Shown here: one piece after another, positions 55,640 through 64,000 of the stretch | Layout of the letters: every line of letters begins with the position of its first letter | Numbering within the stretch: the stretch's first letter is position 1 | Assembly: GCA_021399445.1 (NCBI GenBank) | Contig: JAJTUQ010000012.1 | Coordinates: 384,501 to 448,500, forward strand | Direction: 5' to 3' | DNA from: Xylogone sp. PMI_703 | Lineage: Eukaryota; Ascomycota; Leotiomycetes | DNA: 64,000 nt | Notes under the pieces: generated by a model | Databases searched by the model: none | Seen by the model: the letters and a program-made list of their open reading frames with translations, nothing else | What the model was told of the DNA's origin: nothing | Made by a program: the position numbers and the translations under genes

Positions 55640-56790
55640 CCAGAGCCAAACTGGAACCTAGAGCTATAAATTACAGTATCTGTCAGTTATCCTACAATTA
55701 AGGGTAAGTTAGTCATGAACGGAGGAGTCTTTTGGAAGCGGAGACGCAATAATATCTATCAAAGCGAGCGTACTGAGCACTTATACTTTACTTCCGTCAA
55801 TGTACAGACTAAAGAAAGTAGCTTTCGCTAATCCGAAACAGTCAAAAAAAATTGACATCAAAATGCCGAAAAAAGCTCGATACCGTCGCTTGTGATTACG
55901 TAGCCATTATTGAATTCCAATTGTTGTAATTCGAGATTAAATAAACATATCTTCTAATCATAACAGATTAAATGGTCACATTACACGCAAACCTGTCTAT
56001 GCATTATACATAAGCCAGTGTAAATTAATAAAACTCTCAGCAAGAAATGTATGGATAATTATCAAATGCTTCTGCGAAATGGCCTTATGTAATACAATTC
56101 CTAGTGATCCGAGCTAGCCCGGCGAAGATACTTACTTTACTTTCTAGGTTAGACTTTTGAATGTGCATATCCAAACATTTCCCGTAAATTGTGGCTTTCT
56201 GACCGAGGCCTTACTGCTTATGAATGCATGAATAGGTTTCAAGGTGGATCTTTTGACATACTCAAGATTTTCAGTAGAACGATTCTCAGAGGCTATGAAC
56301 TATTAATTATAACTAAGAAAGGTTATCTTTTGAATTGGTTATAGCACTGTAAAGCAGCAATAAAAGGCCCTCATTTCGCTCTAAAGTATCGAGTGCCAAG
56401 GGGCACTGCTTCTGTAGTATTATATTTGGTATAAAACGTGCAGAAACGTTCAGATCTAAGCTCTCAAGATTTACTTGTCTGTTTTCTAAATAACCTGGTT
56501 ATTATTAAGTTAACAACTTGCTTTCTAGGCTTTGAAATGGCTGTGGCAGGCACAGCTAGTGAACATTTTGCACATTCTATACACCGTAAGTAGCACCGTC
56601 TGCTTTCACCGGACCCCTGCGGTTTGTGAACGCTCCGGCAAGCTAGATCCAGCCGCCTGAACTTGCCAGATCGAACAAATTATGATCTCCCTGAGGATCT
56701 GGCCGATAAGCATAAACTGGTTTTCAGAAATCACCCACATCGAATCCCAGACATATCGAGACTTCATAAATATCCAGGGTTGATGTTCCT
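55640..56790. other. Gap leading into the Fot1-like element
   Basis: No gene. A short hairpin GTGCC-AAGG-GGCAC lies at about 56393-56406. The last 150-200 bp probably belong to the 5' part of the Fot1-like element, because broken N-terminal transposase coding appears from about 56700. The 5' TIR could not be located. Confidence 0.35.
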
Positions 56791-58319
56791 ATGACTACAT
56801 TATATGGTCGAATGAAAGGGTATCCTGAAGTCTTTACAGCTCACAACAACTCATTTAGATTAACTCAAATCGAAGAGGAATCACTAGTACAATGGATAAT
56901 TTCCATGAGCAAACGAGGAATGCCTTCTATGCTTTCTCATTTGGAAGCAATGGCCAATAATTTACTTATTGGACGTGATGAACGGCCTCCTCCTTTACCT
57001 GTGGGCAAAAACTGGGTTCAAGGATATTTAAAACGTCATGCTGAGTTAACTACTAAATATATTCACAAATATGCATATGACCGAGCCAAATGTGAGGATC
57101 CAAACGTTATTCAACAGTGGTCCAATCAATTCCTGGAAATCAAGACTCAATATGGCATCCTTGACGAGGACATCTATAATTTCGATGAAACAGGCTTTGC
57201 AATGGGTGTGATTGCTACTGCTAAAGTAGTTACATCATCTGATACTTTTGGTAAACCCCCACACACACAGCCTGGTAATCGTGAATGGGTTACGGTGATT
57301 GAGTCAGTCAATGCGTGTGGATGGGCCTTACCACCTATGGTTATCTTCAAGGGCAAGCACCATCAACAAGCTTTAGCTGATCTTTTGCCTGAAGACTGGA
57401 GAATTGAATGGAGTGATAACGGGTGGACAAACAATCGAATTAGCCTTGACTGGCTTACAAAAACCTTTGAACCCGTTACTAAAGACAAAACGAAAGGCCA
57501 ATATCGCATGTTAATACTTGATGGGCCATGGAAGCCATGTGACACCTGAATTCGACGTTTTTTGCTCTCAACATGACATTATTCCAGTTTGCATGCCTCC
57601 TCATTCATCTCACATTCTTCAACCACTTGATGTAACTTGTTTTTCAGTTCTCAAACGCATGTATGGTGCTCAAGTTGAAGCCAAAATGAAGGGCAAAGCT
57701 CAACATATTGACAAAGAAGATTTCCTGGAAATATACCCAATTACACATCAGCAAACCTTCAAATCAACAACCATTCGAAATGGATTCTTAGCTGGTGGAT
57801 TGATTCCATATGATCTAGAGCATGTATTAAGCAAATCGGGCGTTTAGGTTGACCATACTCCTACACCTCCAGGGAGTACCCATAGTAGCAATTCAGCCAC
57901 GCGATGGGTTCCAGAGACACCTCATAACACTGTTCAATTGCAATTACAATCGGAGACTATTCGACGGCTACTCAGGGAACAAAATAGCCCTTCAACACCT
58001 ACTAAATTAGCCTTAAATCAATTAATCAAAGGTTGCGAATTGGCTATGCATAGTGCTGTGTTTTTGACGAAGGAAATTGAGGAATTGAGAGCTGTTAATA
58101 CTGCAATGCAACAAAACTCCATAGAACCAGAAAGCGAATAGTCTATACAGGCTCACTGACCAAGCAAGAGGCTCAGGGTTTGCTTCAATCAAGTGCTACA
58201 GTACAAAATGTAGGAGAAGTTACTAATCCTCCGGCATCTACTGATCTTTTGCAACAAGCACCACGACGGCCACCAAAGTGTTCAGGCTGTGGAGTTGAAG
58301 GCCATAAAATTAATAAATG
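56791..58319 (+). pseudogene. Fot1/pogo-type transposase, frameshifted and split by a retroelement
   Basis: A CENP-B-like half (VPMTTLYGRMKG, LTQIEEESLVQWIISMSKRGMP, VGKNWVQGYLKRH) is followed by the DDE core: first Asp in IYNFDETGF, second in RMLILDG, and third in HSSHILQPLDVTCFSVLK. A one-base insertion in the GGG at about 57525 shifts the frame right after the second Asp. TAG at 57845-57847 and a shift near 58120 break the C-terminal part, which ends in a zinc knuckle (KCSGCGVEGHKINKCVRNY). That knuckle is cut at 58319/58334 by the chimeric retroelement. The frame resumes at 59889 (VRNYGSRAYW) for about 50 bp. Confidence 0.85.
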
Positions 58320-58333
58320 TGTTAGGAATTATG
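58320..58333. repeat. Left 14-bp target duplication of the chimeric retroelement
   Basis: TGTTAGGAATTATG, repeated exactly at 59889-59902. It lies in the zinc-knuckle codons of the Fot1-like transposase. Confidence 0.92.
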
Positions 58334-59155
58334 ATGATGATTTATTCCGCCCGGCTAAGCCTAAAAGGGCACTAGTACTACGTTTCTATCTAATACAATT
58401 CCATACAAATAACTCCTCCCTCGCGCCAGCCCATACTATGCGTTCTCGTGTCTCGTTATTAGTTACCAGTCTAGTTATATATATTCTAATTCGTCGGTTT
58501 CCCGCACATTTTGTGTGTTGATAGGTGTGCTTGGAGGCCTTTCTCCAGTCGTACAACGTCCTATTTTCGGTGGTTGAATCGAATGCCTATCCGTGCGGGT
58601 CGTAAGGTATGTTATCGGGGTTGTGGCGTTAATTTTGGCTATGCTTCCTCTTGTGTGCTTCCGGCTTTTGGCAGGTACAGAATTGTATTGCAATCTAGTA
58701 ACTAGCTACGGTACAAGTAAGGCCAGCAACCTCCTTACCACGCTTTCCCTCAGCTCACCGTTCTCTCAATGGATCAGGACTTTTGCCGATTCGAAGGGTT
58801 AGCCCAGGAGCAAAAACTAACCCTCACGCCCTCTGCCCTGTTTGCTCCTTAAGCCTATATCAGTACACCATGCCAACCGCCCTATATACTCTTTTTATAG
58901 ACCAACATGCGCGTCCGTCCTCTCAGGCTATATAGACAGTGTCACGCCAGCCTTACGCTGGCCAGTCGCTGCCATTATATACCACGCCTCGCAGCAAGTC
59001 TGCTGTTTCGCGTTACCCTGCCAGATCTCTCCTCACAACAGGGCCGACCGTGTCTCGCAGGAGTTACGTAGTATATATCCCTAGCCAAGCAACATATACA
59101 CGCTTTTCCCTCCTACTAACCAAAGTAGTGCAAACCTTTTCCCTTAGCTCACTTG

Positions 59156-59225
59156 TCTGCTATGCCCGTTCTCCAACATCCTGCTTTGCCCGTATTCCAG
59201 TATCCTGCTTTGCCCGTAGTCCAGT
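59156..59225. repeat. Three tandem ~23-bp repeats
   Basis: Plus-strand unit TATCCTGCTTTGCCCGTA-TTCCAG, three imperfect copies, inside the body of the chimeric retroelement. Confidence 0.8.
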
Positions 59226-59413
59226 CCACTGGTTTGTCGCCGCCGGGTCACTGAATGTAGTCGTCGTACGTCCTCGGGCCTGCCTCTGCAGTAGAGTTCA
59301 TCCGCTCGATACACCGGAGATCCCTTGAGGGAGCTGTTGTAATGTGAGTCGTCCGTCTAGAATTCCCTCTGCCGCTTCGTCCAACCAGTGACCCCCAAGT
59401 TCCGCCCCAGCTA

Positions 59414-59488
59414 CTTTCATTTAACGAGAGCTTCGAATTCCTTCATTTAACGAGAGCTTCGAAATATTTTTGATTAACGAGAGCTTCG
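59414..59488. repeat. Three spaced repeats TTTAACGAGAGCTTCG
   Basis: The word (A)TTTAACGAGAGCTTCGAA occurs at about 59419, 59445 and 59472 (the last with a T-to-G/A change before it), spaced about 26 bp apart, in the body of the chimeric element. Confidence 0.85.
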
Positions 59489-59820
59489 GCGAGTGTGCGA
59501 AGGTCTGTCGGGTGACTGTTGACACGCGTGTGTCGCGAATACCGTCAAGTGAAAATTTTGCATCGTTACCCCAGAGGTGTCCTGTCAGACGTTTAGGCCA
59601 TAGTTCCACGTCATCTACAGACGGTAATATGTCGTCTAAAGATGAGGGCCTGTTTCCGACGCAGGTAAACGTCAGTCGGATGGTTTTCAAAACCCATTTT
59701 TGATGGTAGTCCTCTGTTTTGTTGATGCAGATCGTTGTCGTCGCCCAACCGGGGACCAACCGTCGAGACAACCACAACGCCACCAACAACTCCATCGATT
59801 GCGCTGGTCTCCCGTTGGCT

Positions 59821-59887
59821 CTATAATCATTGTGATTATAGGTTCGTAGCCAGCACCACGTACAGGTGGGAGTTCGACTTTGCTGGC
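59821..59887 (-). other. Two hairpins at the 5' end of the chimeric element
   Basis: CTATAATCA-TTG-TGATTATAG (59821-59841) is a perfect 9-bp stem with a 3-nt loop. GCCAGCA (59849-59855) pairs with TGCTGGC (59881-59887) and encloses a smaller CCAC/GTGG stem. The outer stem reaches to within one base of the element's 5' end. A structured RNA start is suggested. Confidence 0.6.
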
Positions 59888-59888
59888 C

Positions 59889-59902
59889 TGTTAGGAATTA
59901 TG
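59889..59902. repeat. Right 14-bp target duplication of the chimeric retroelement
   Basis: TGTTAGGAATTATG, identical to 58320-58333. Confidence 0.92.
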
Positions 59903-59969
59903 GGAGCAGAGCATACTGGCGCTCGGTAGCTATGCGATCGGAGTGGAACGACTAATAATCCGGTAAGAG

Positions 59970-59999
59970 AGTATTTAAGGGTGCAACCCCTTAAATACT
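59970..59999. other. 12-bp-stem hairpin at the LINE 5' junction
   Basis: AGTATTTAAGGG-TGCAAC-CCCTTAAATACT, a perfect 12-bp inverted repeat with a 6-nt loop. It lies between the end of the Fot1-like remains and the first recognisable LINE codons (about 60003). Confidence 0.8.
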
Positions 60000-60001
60000 A
60001 G

Positions 60002-61585
60002 ATAGAAGCACAACCATACAACATAAAAGGAGCGGAAATCGAGCCCAAGGAAAGTGCCAAATTGCTGGGAGTGATACTGGACACGGAGCTCCGATTCGAA
60101 GAACATATCTCCAGAACGGCAACCAAAGGCTTGAAAGCAGCTATGGCACTAAGGAGGCTACAAGCCATATCAACACCAACCGCAAGGAAACTATTTATCG
60201 CAACTGTGACGCCCGCAATCGACTATGCATCAGTGGTGTGGATGCACAGGTGTACTGGCAAAGAAGCAGCTATGTTGAACAGACCGCAAAAAATAGGAGC
60301 CCAAGCAATTATCGGTGTATTCCGTACAGTAGCTACAGCAGTAGCCGAAGCAGTAGCCGAAGCAGAAGCCAGTCTACACACTATAGAAGACCGACACGTA
60401 AGGAAAGCAACAGTATTCTGGGTACAAACACGAACACTACCGCAAACTCATCCGCTAGCTAGAATATCTGCCAAGGAGTGTGCAAGGTTTACATCTCCAC
60501 TGCAAAAGATAGCTAAAACCTGCCAGAAGATACCAGTAGACAGGATGGAAATTATCCAACCGTACATCATTGCTCCCTGGGAGACCCGAATAAAGGTTAT
60601 CACAGACCCAGATGAAGTGGATAAAGAGATCAAATACAGACATGGAGTACTAATAGCAGTAAAGGCATCAGCCAGGAAAGAACTAGTAGGCATAGGAAGC
60701 ATAACTAGCTATACTAACCAGTATATCTCGATCAGAGACCCAGTAATTAGATCAACTACGTTAGGAGCAAGAGCAGAGCAAAACCCGTACACGGCAGAGT
60801 TGATAGCAGCTGCCAGGGCGGCGCAGGAGATCGACCTCAGCCATGCAACTAAAAGTGTAACAATCTTCACCAGTAATCTGGCAGTAACCCAAGTAATACA
60901 ACGACCACGGCAACAATCAGGCCAGAGTAGCATTAACCAAATCTACGAAGTCACAAGGAGGCTAGAAGGGATGAAAGTGAAGGTTAAGGTGGTGTGGGTC
61001 CCGAAGGAGAAGGAATTCAACTTGACAGAGGAAGCAAGGGGACAAGCTTGGGAGGCTACAATAGATGGAAAGAAACCAAAAACCGACACATACCAAGCTA
61101 AATCAACCACGACAAATAAAGCCCTCAGGGCAAGGAAGGCCAGAGATATACCCAAAGAAGTAGGAGAGTACTCGAGAAGATTAGACAAGGCACTACCGGG
61201 AAAGCATACCCGAACGCTGTACGACAAGCTCAACAAGGGACAAGCAAGAACTCTGGCACAGCTACGTACAGGGAAGAACAGGCTGAACAGTCACCTATTC
61301 AGGATTAAGGCAACGGACACAGAGATATGCGCATGCGGGCAAGCGAAAGAAACAATAGAGCATTTCTTATTTAGGTGTATACAGTGGGAATCACAGAGGC
61401 GACCAATGATGCAAAAGGCAGGAGAGAAAGCCGGGAATTTGACATACCACTTAGGTGGGAACGCGGAAGGCGAGAAGAATTGGAGCCCCGATATAGCAAT
61501 GGTGAATGCAACGATCGAATATGCGATAGCCACAAGGCGTCTGAACTACGAACCAAAAGCTGGAAGCACACAGGAGGAAACATAG
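60002..61585 (+). pseudogene. LINE ORF2 C-terminal part (RT thumb, RNase-H-like, zinc knuckle)
   Basis: An open frame from the TAG at about 59999 to 61585. It starts IEAQPYNIKGAEIEPKESAKLLGVILD, the segment just behind the RT palm. Then come LRRLQAISTPTARKLF, DYASVVWM, an RNase-H-like region (TLGARAEQNPYTAELIAAARA, FTSNLAVTQVIQRPRQQSGQ) and the terminal zinc knuckle CACGQAKETIEHFLFRC, followed by NATIEYAIATRRL. It lacks the endonuclease and the catalytic YVDD-type motif, so it cannot work alone. I treat it as a truncated gene and not as a protein-coding gene. Confidence 0.85.
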
Positions 61586-61900
61586 CCAAAATTAACACCA
61601 CAACCCCGACAACATACCTTACGACCCGTACGGATAGGCCTTCGATTCAACCACCGAAAATAGGACGTTGTACGACTGGAGAAAGGCCTCCAAGCACACC
61701 TATCAACACACAAAATGTGCGGGAAACCGACGAATTAGAATATATATAGACTGGTAACTAATAACGAGACACGAGAACGCATAGTATGGGCTAGTGCGAG
61801 GGAGGAGTTATTTGTATGGAATTGTATTAGATAGAAACGTAGTACTAGTGCCCTTTTAGGCTTAGCCGGGCGGAATAGATCATCATCATCATCATTATTC
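61561..61900 (+). repeat. LINE 3' tail region, inverted copy at 58334-58676
   Basis: About 340 bp shared with the chimeric element in opposite orientation. Differences are few, nearly all transitions, plus one 4-bp length change in an (TA)n patch. Confidence 0.88.
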
Positions 61901-62014
61901 TTTCGTAGGCTACGTCTACACTTAGAATCTTCGTACCTTAATCAACACACGCAATACCCCCTAATATCGGGCGTACGTTGCGTACGATTAGTTACCACGT
62001 TCCCGTGTGAACCG
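61901..62014. other. Spacer between LINE copies
   Basis: No gene. Contains the palindromic words CGTACGTTGCGTACG at about 61972-61986. It may be original target DNA. Confidence 0.35.
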
Positions 62015-63094
62015 ACAGTAATATATTGGTTAATATAACTGGTTATACTTCCCATACCAACCAATTCTTTCCTAGTGAATGCTTTCACTGCTATTAGTAC
62101 TCCATGCCTACACTTGATCTCTTTCTCTACCTCTTCTAAGTCTGTAATACCCTTTATTCGGGTCTCTCAGGGCGTAATAATATACAGTTGAATAACTTCC
62201 ATCCTGTCTACCGGTATCCTCTGGCAGATTCTTACTATCTTTTGCAGTAAGGACATGAATCTGGCGCATTCTTTGGTAAGTATTCTGGCTAACGGGCACG
62301 TTCCTGGTAATGACCGCATGTATACTTAAAATACTATTACTTTCCTTATATGCCTGTCTTCTATGCAATATAAGCTGGCTTCTGCTTCAGCTACTGCTGT
62401 GGCTACTATCTTAAATACGCTAATAATTACCTGTACTCTTACTTTTTACGGTCTGTTCAGCATGGCTACTTCTTTGTTAGTACACCGGTATATTCATACT
62501 ACTGACATGTAATCAATTACAGGGGTTACAGTCACCATAAACAGCTTCCTTACGGTTAATGTTGATACGGCCTGTAGTCGTCTTAACGTCATGGCTGCTT
62601 TTAAGCCTTTAGTTGCTGCTCTCGAGATGTGCTCTCCGAACCGGAGTTCCGCGTCTAGTATCACTCCTAACAACTTTGCACTTTTCCTTGGCTCTATCTT
62701 TATTCTTTTTATATTATAAGGTTATATGCTGATCTTTGATTTGTTCCTCGTAAAGTGAATTAGTGTTATCTTGTTCTGTTCAAATGTAGCCCTATTACAC
62801 TTCTCTTACTGTATAGCCTTATGAATTATCTCTTCAATTCTAGGTCTATTCGCTTCTGTTGACTCTCTTACTATTCATGCTGAATAATCGTCTATAAATA
62901 CTATAGCCTTTCTTTTAAAGCTTAATTTATGTTATATTAAGTCAACGTTAAAGAATAAGAACAAGATTAAAAATAACAGTAACCTTTGTAATAAGTTAGC
63001 TTATGGTAATTTTTACATTTCTAATGTTATACTGTTAACCATTATAGTTACTATTCTCTTAGAGTAGAAAGTGTTAATCTAGTTGACTATATAC
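62015..63094 (-). mobile_element. LINE copy C, RIP-like degraded, minus strand
   Basis: Minus-strand translation follows ORF2 from the RT core: INTFYSKRIVTI (for FCSERTATI), an LLQRLLLFLILFLFFNVDLI stretch (for LPQGSPLSPILFLFFNADLV), IVFIDDYSA followed by TGA where Trp is expected, ATFEQNKITLIHFTRN, PYNIKRIKIEPRKSAKLLGVILDAELRF, and on to the region around REDQV/GVLIAVKAF. Compared with copy A the differences are overwhelmingly C-to-T or G-to-A and create many stops. Both ends are truncated; the 3' UTR is missing. The 5' end abuts the poly(A) tail of LINE D. Confidence 0.82.
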
Positions 63095-64000
63095 TTTTTT
63101 TTTTTTTGGAATCATACTCTATATTCGGCTATTCTTAATTGGCGCCCGTAGAGAACGCTTGGGGCTATAGTACAGAGCTTCCTACACCAATATTCCATGA
63201 TCCTACCAAGTGGTGAAAGAATCAACAATCAAAGATAATCGAAAACACATGAAATGAAATGAAATGAAATAAGTAACTCTGGTAAAAGAATCATCCGTAA
63301 CTCCGTGGTGTAGTCCACCCTCTCCCTGTACAGTTTACTCTATATTCATGGTGGTTCTGGCCGTGGCTCTCCTAGTCCACTCTGGTGTTGCCGCTTACTC
63401 TCATTGATTTGTGGTGTTTCTACCGTTGTTCAGTGGCAATTAAGGTTTTGTACAGCTCCGATTGGAAGTGTCGGAATTGCTCGAGGATTCCTGTAGCTAA
63501 CATGAATTCAACTACTTTCTTTGCATATTGACTGTCGTCCAGCATGGTCTTCATCCTTGTCCACTGGCCATTCAGGTATGTCTTGCGCTCTTTCATGTAT
63601 AGTGGGCAGTCCTTCACTATGTGTTGCACCGTTTGGTTAGCCACTTCACATTCGCACTCAGCTATTTCTGATCTATTGATCGCGTGGAGGTATGCCTTCA
63701 GGCCTATCTTCCCCGTTCTCAGCTGTATGAGTACTGAGCTCATAGCTTTGGGCAGCCCCTTGTAGAGCCTCATCACTTTCTTGTCTAGATTCTTCTCCCA
63801 CTTGTGCTTGTATTTCTCCGCTACAGGGGCCGTTGCCCACTGAGCTCTCCACTCTTCCTCTGCTCGCTTTCGTACCATTCGCCTGATTGCAGAGTGTAGC
63901 CGGTACAGTGGCATGACTGGCTTGCCCTTCAGGCCTCCCACCAGTGTGTTGGTGGCTTCCTTGGCAATCGTATCTGCTATCTCGTTGTCCTCAACGTCGT
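63095..64000 (-). mobile_element. LINE D (second LINE family), 3' end with poly(A), runs off the window
   Basis: On the minus strand the window end encodes the last part of ORF2. This is followed by about 310 bp of 3' UTR containing four GAAAT units (63253-63272) and an A13 tail (63107-63095). The sequence is distinct from LINE A and C. The rest of the element lies beyond 64000. Confidence 0.82.
63420..64000 (-). CDS. LINE D ORF2 C-terminus (RNase H end and zinc knuckle), partial
   Basis: An open minus-strand frame continues past the window edge. It begins with VEDNEIADTIAKEA, the end of an RNase H domain (GN..AD..AK.A). Then come LRTGKIGLKAYLHAINRSEIAE and the zinc knuckle CECEVANQTVQHIVKDC, and it ends at TAA 63420-63422. 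Such RNase H plus C-terminal CCHC arrangements are typical of fungal Tad1-clade LINEs. There is no stop in the 193 visible codons, so this could belong to an intact element; the decisive RT and endonuclease domains are outside the window. Confidence 0.8.
   Translation of the reverse strand, partial: DVEDNEIADTIAKEATNTLVGGLKGKPVMPLYRLHSAIRRMVRKRAEEEWRAQWATAPVAEKYKHKWEKNLDKKVMRLYKGLPKAMSSVLIQLRTGKIGLKAYLHAINRSEIAECECEVANQTVQHIVKDCPLYMKERKTYLNGQWTRMKTMLDDSQYAKKVVEFMLATGILEQFRHFQSELYKTLIATEQR

Larger units (their letters stand above)
58334..59888 (-). mobile_element. Chimeric non-autonomous retroelement, 1555 bp, with LINE-derived 3' tail
   Basis: Bounded by 14-bp direct repeats, the length expected of target-primed reverse transcription. 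The minus-strand 3' end (58676 down to 58334) is about 96% identical to the last 340 bp of the LINE at 60001-61900 and ends in the same ATC/CAT-type tail. The remaining 1.2 kb (58677-59888) has no counterpart in that LINE or elsewhere in the window. It carries 5'-terminal hairpins and two sets of triplicated short repeats, with no credible long protein; the best minus-strand frame (59795-59421) is unrecognised. Best reading: a SINE/SVA-like passenger using the tail of a partner LINE. An alternative is a LINE deletion derivative that kept an unknown 5' UTR. Confidence 0.75.
60001..61900 (+). mobile_element. 5'-truncated LINE copy A (Tad/CgT1-like), with 3' UTR and ATC-repeat tail
   Basis: Contains the 3' third of ORF2, about 300 bp of 3' UTR and a short (ATC)n tail at about 61884-61897. 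The reverse transcriptase palm is missing because the copy begins after it, the usual result of incomplete target-primed reverse transcription. The coding part has no stop, so it is the youngest of the LINE copies here. Its last 340 bp recur, inverted, as the tail of the chimeric element. A matching target duplication was not found. Confidence 0.88.

Noticed and set aside
60238..60462. Arg/Ser-rich plus-strand frame
   Set aside because: It is an out-of-frame shadow of the LINE ORF2.

Overview
The window looks like an accessory, transposon-rich segment of a filamentous ascomycete (Pezizomycotina) chromosome. The evidence is short GT-AG introns of about 44-100 bp with CTRAY-type branch sites, Zn2Cys6 regulators, a HET-domain relic, fungal pogo/Fot1, hAT and Tad-type LINE elements, and decay dominated by C-to-T and G-to-A changes of the kind repeat-induced point mutation (RIP) leaves. 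No strain or species can be named from the sequence alone. No tRNA, rRNA or CRISPR array was found.

Layout. 0-12 kb: a cysteine hydrolase (isochorismatase fold), an NmrA-like reductase, a three-exon RidA/YjgF protein and a PhzF-like protein are separated by long empty stretches, two LINE relics and a dead HET gene. 12.5-16.8 kb: two different pogo-superfamily DNA transposons stand back to back and share one TA target site. 17-26.4 kb: a four-exon short-chain dehydrogenase, a small dimeric alpha/beta-barrel (ABM-like) protein with a splice conflict, a dead thiolase and an intact Zn2Cys6 regulator. 26.7-44 kb: an NmrA fragment, a solo LTR, and three unrelated hAT elements. hAT1 seems intact. 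hAT2 has one nonsense codon and sits inside a MITE. hAT3 is riddled with TAA/TAG stops and has split a bZIP-like regulator gene. 44.6-55.6 kb: a gene graveyard holds a Zn2Cys6 pseudogene, the C-terminal scrap of a terminal reductase domain of the PKS/NRPS kind, two aldehyde dehydrogenase pseudogenes and an alcohol-dehydrogenase scrap, plus one intact MDR-family reductase. Two solo LTRs and a MITE are inserted among them. 56.8-64 kb: a Fot1-like element is interrupted by a 1.56-kb chimeric retroelement; three LINE copies follow, one of them strongly RIP-like and one running off the window end.

How the parts relate. The surviving enzymes (SDR, MDR reductase, NmrA-like, PhzF-like, isochorismatase-like, RidA) together with the dead thiolase, ALDHs and reductase-domain scrap resemble the tailoring genes of specialised metabolism. 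The core enzyme is absent or reduced to a fragment, so no working pathway can be claimed. The most unusual object is the 58334-59888 element. It has a 14-bp target-site duplication, a LINE-derived 3' tail of about 340 bp nearly identical to the neighbouring LINE, and a 1.2-kb non-LINE body with hairpins and short tandem repeats. It looks like a non-autonomous retroelement that borrows a LINE tail.
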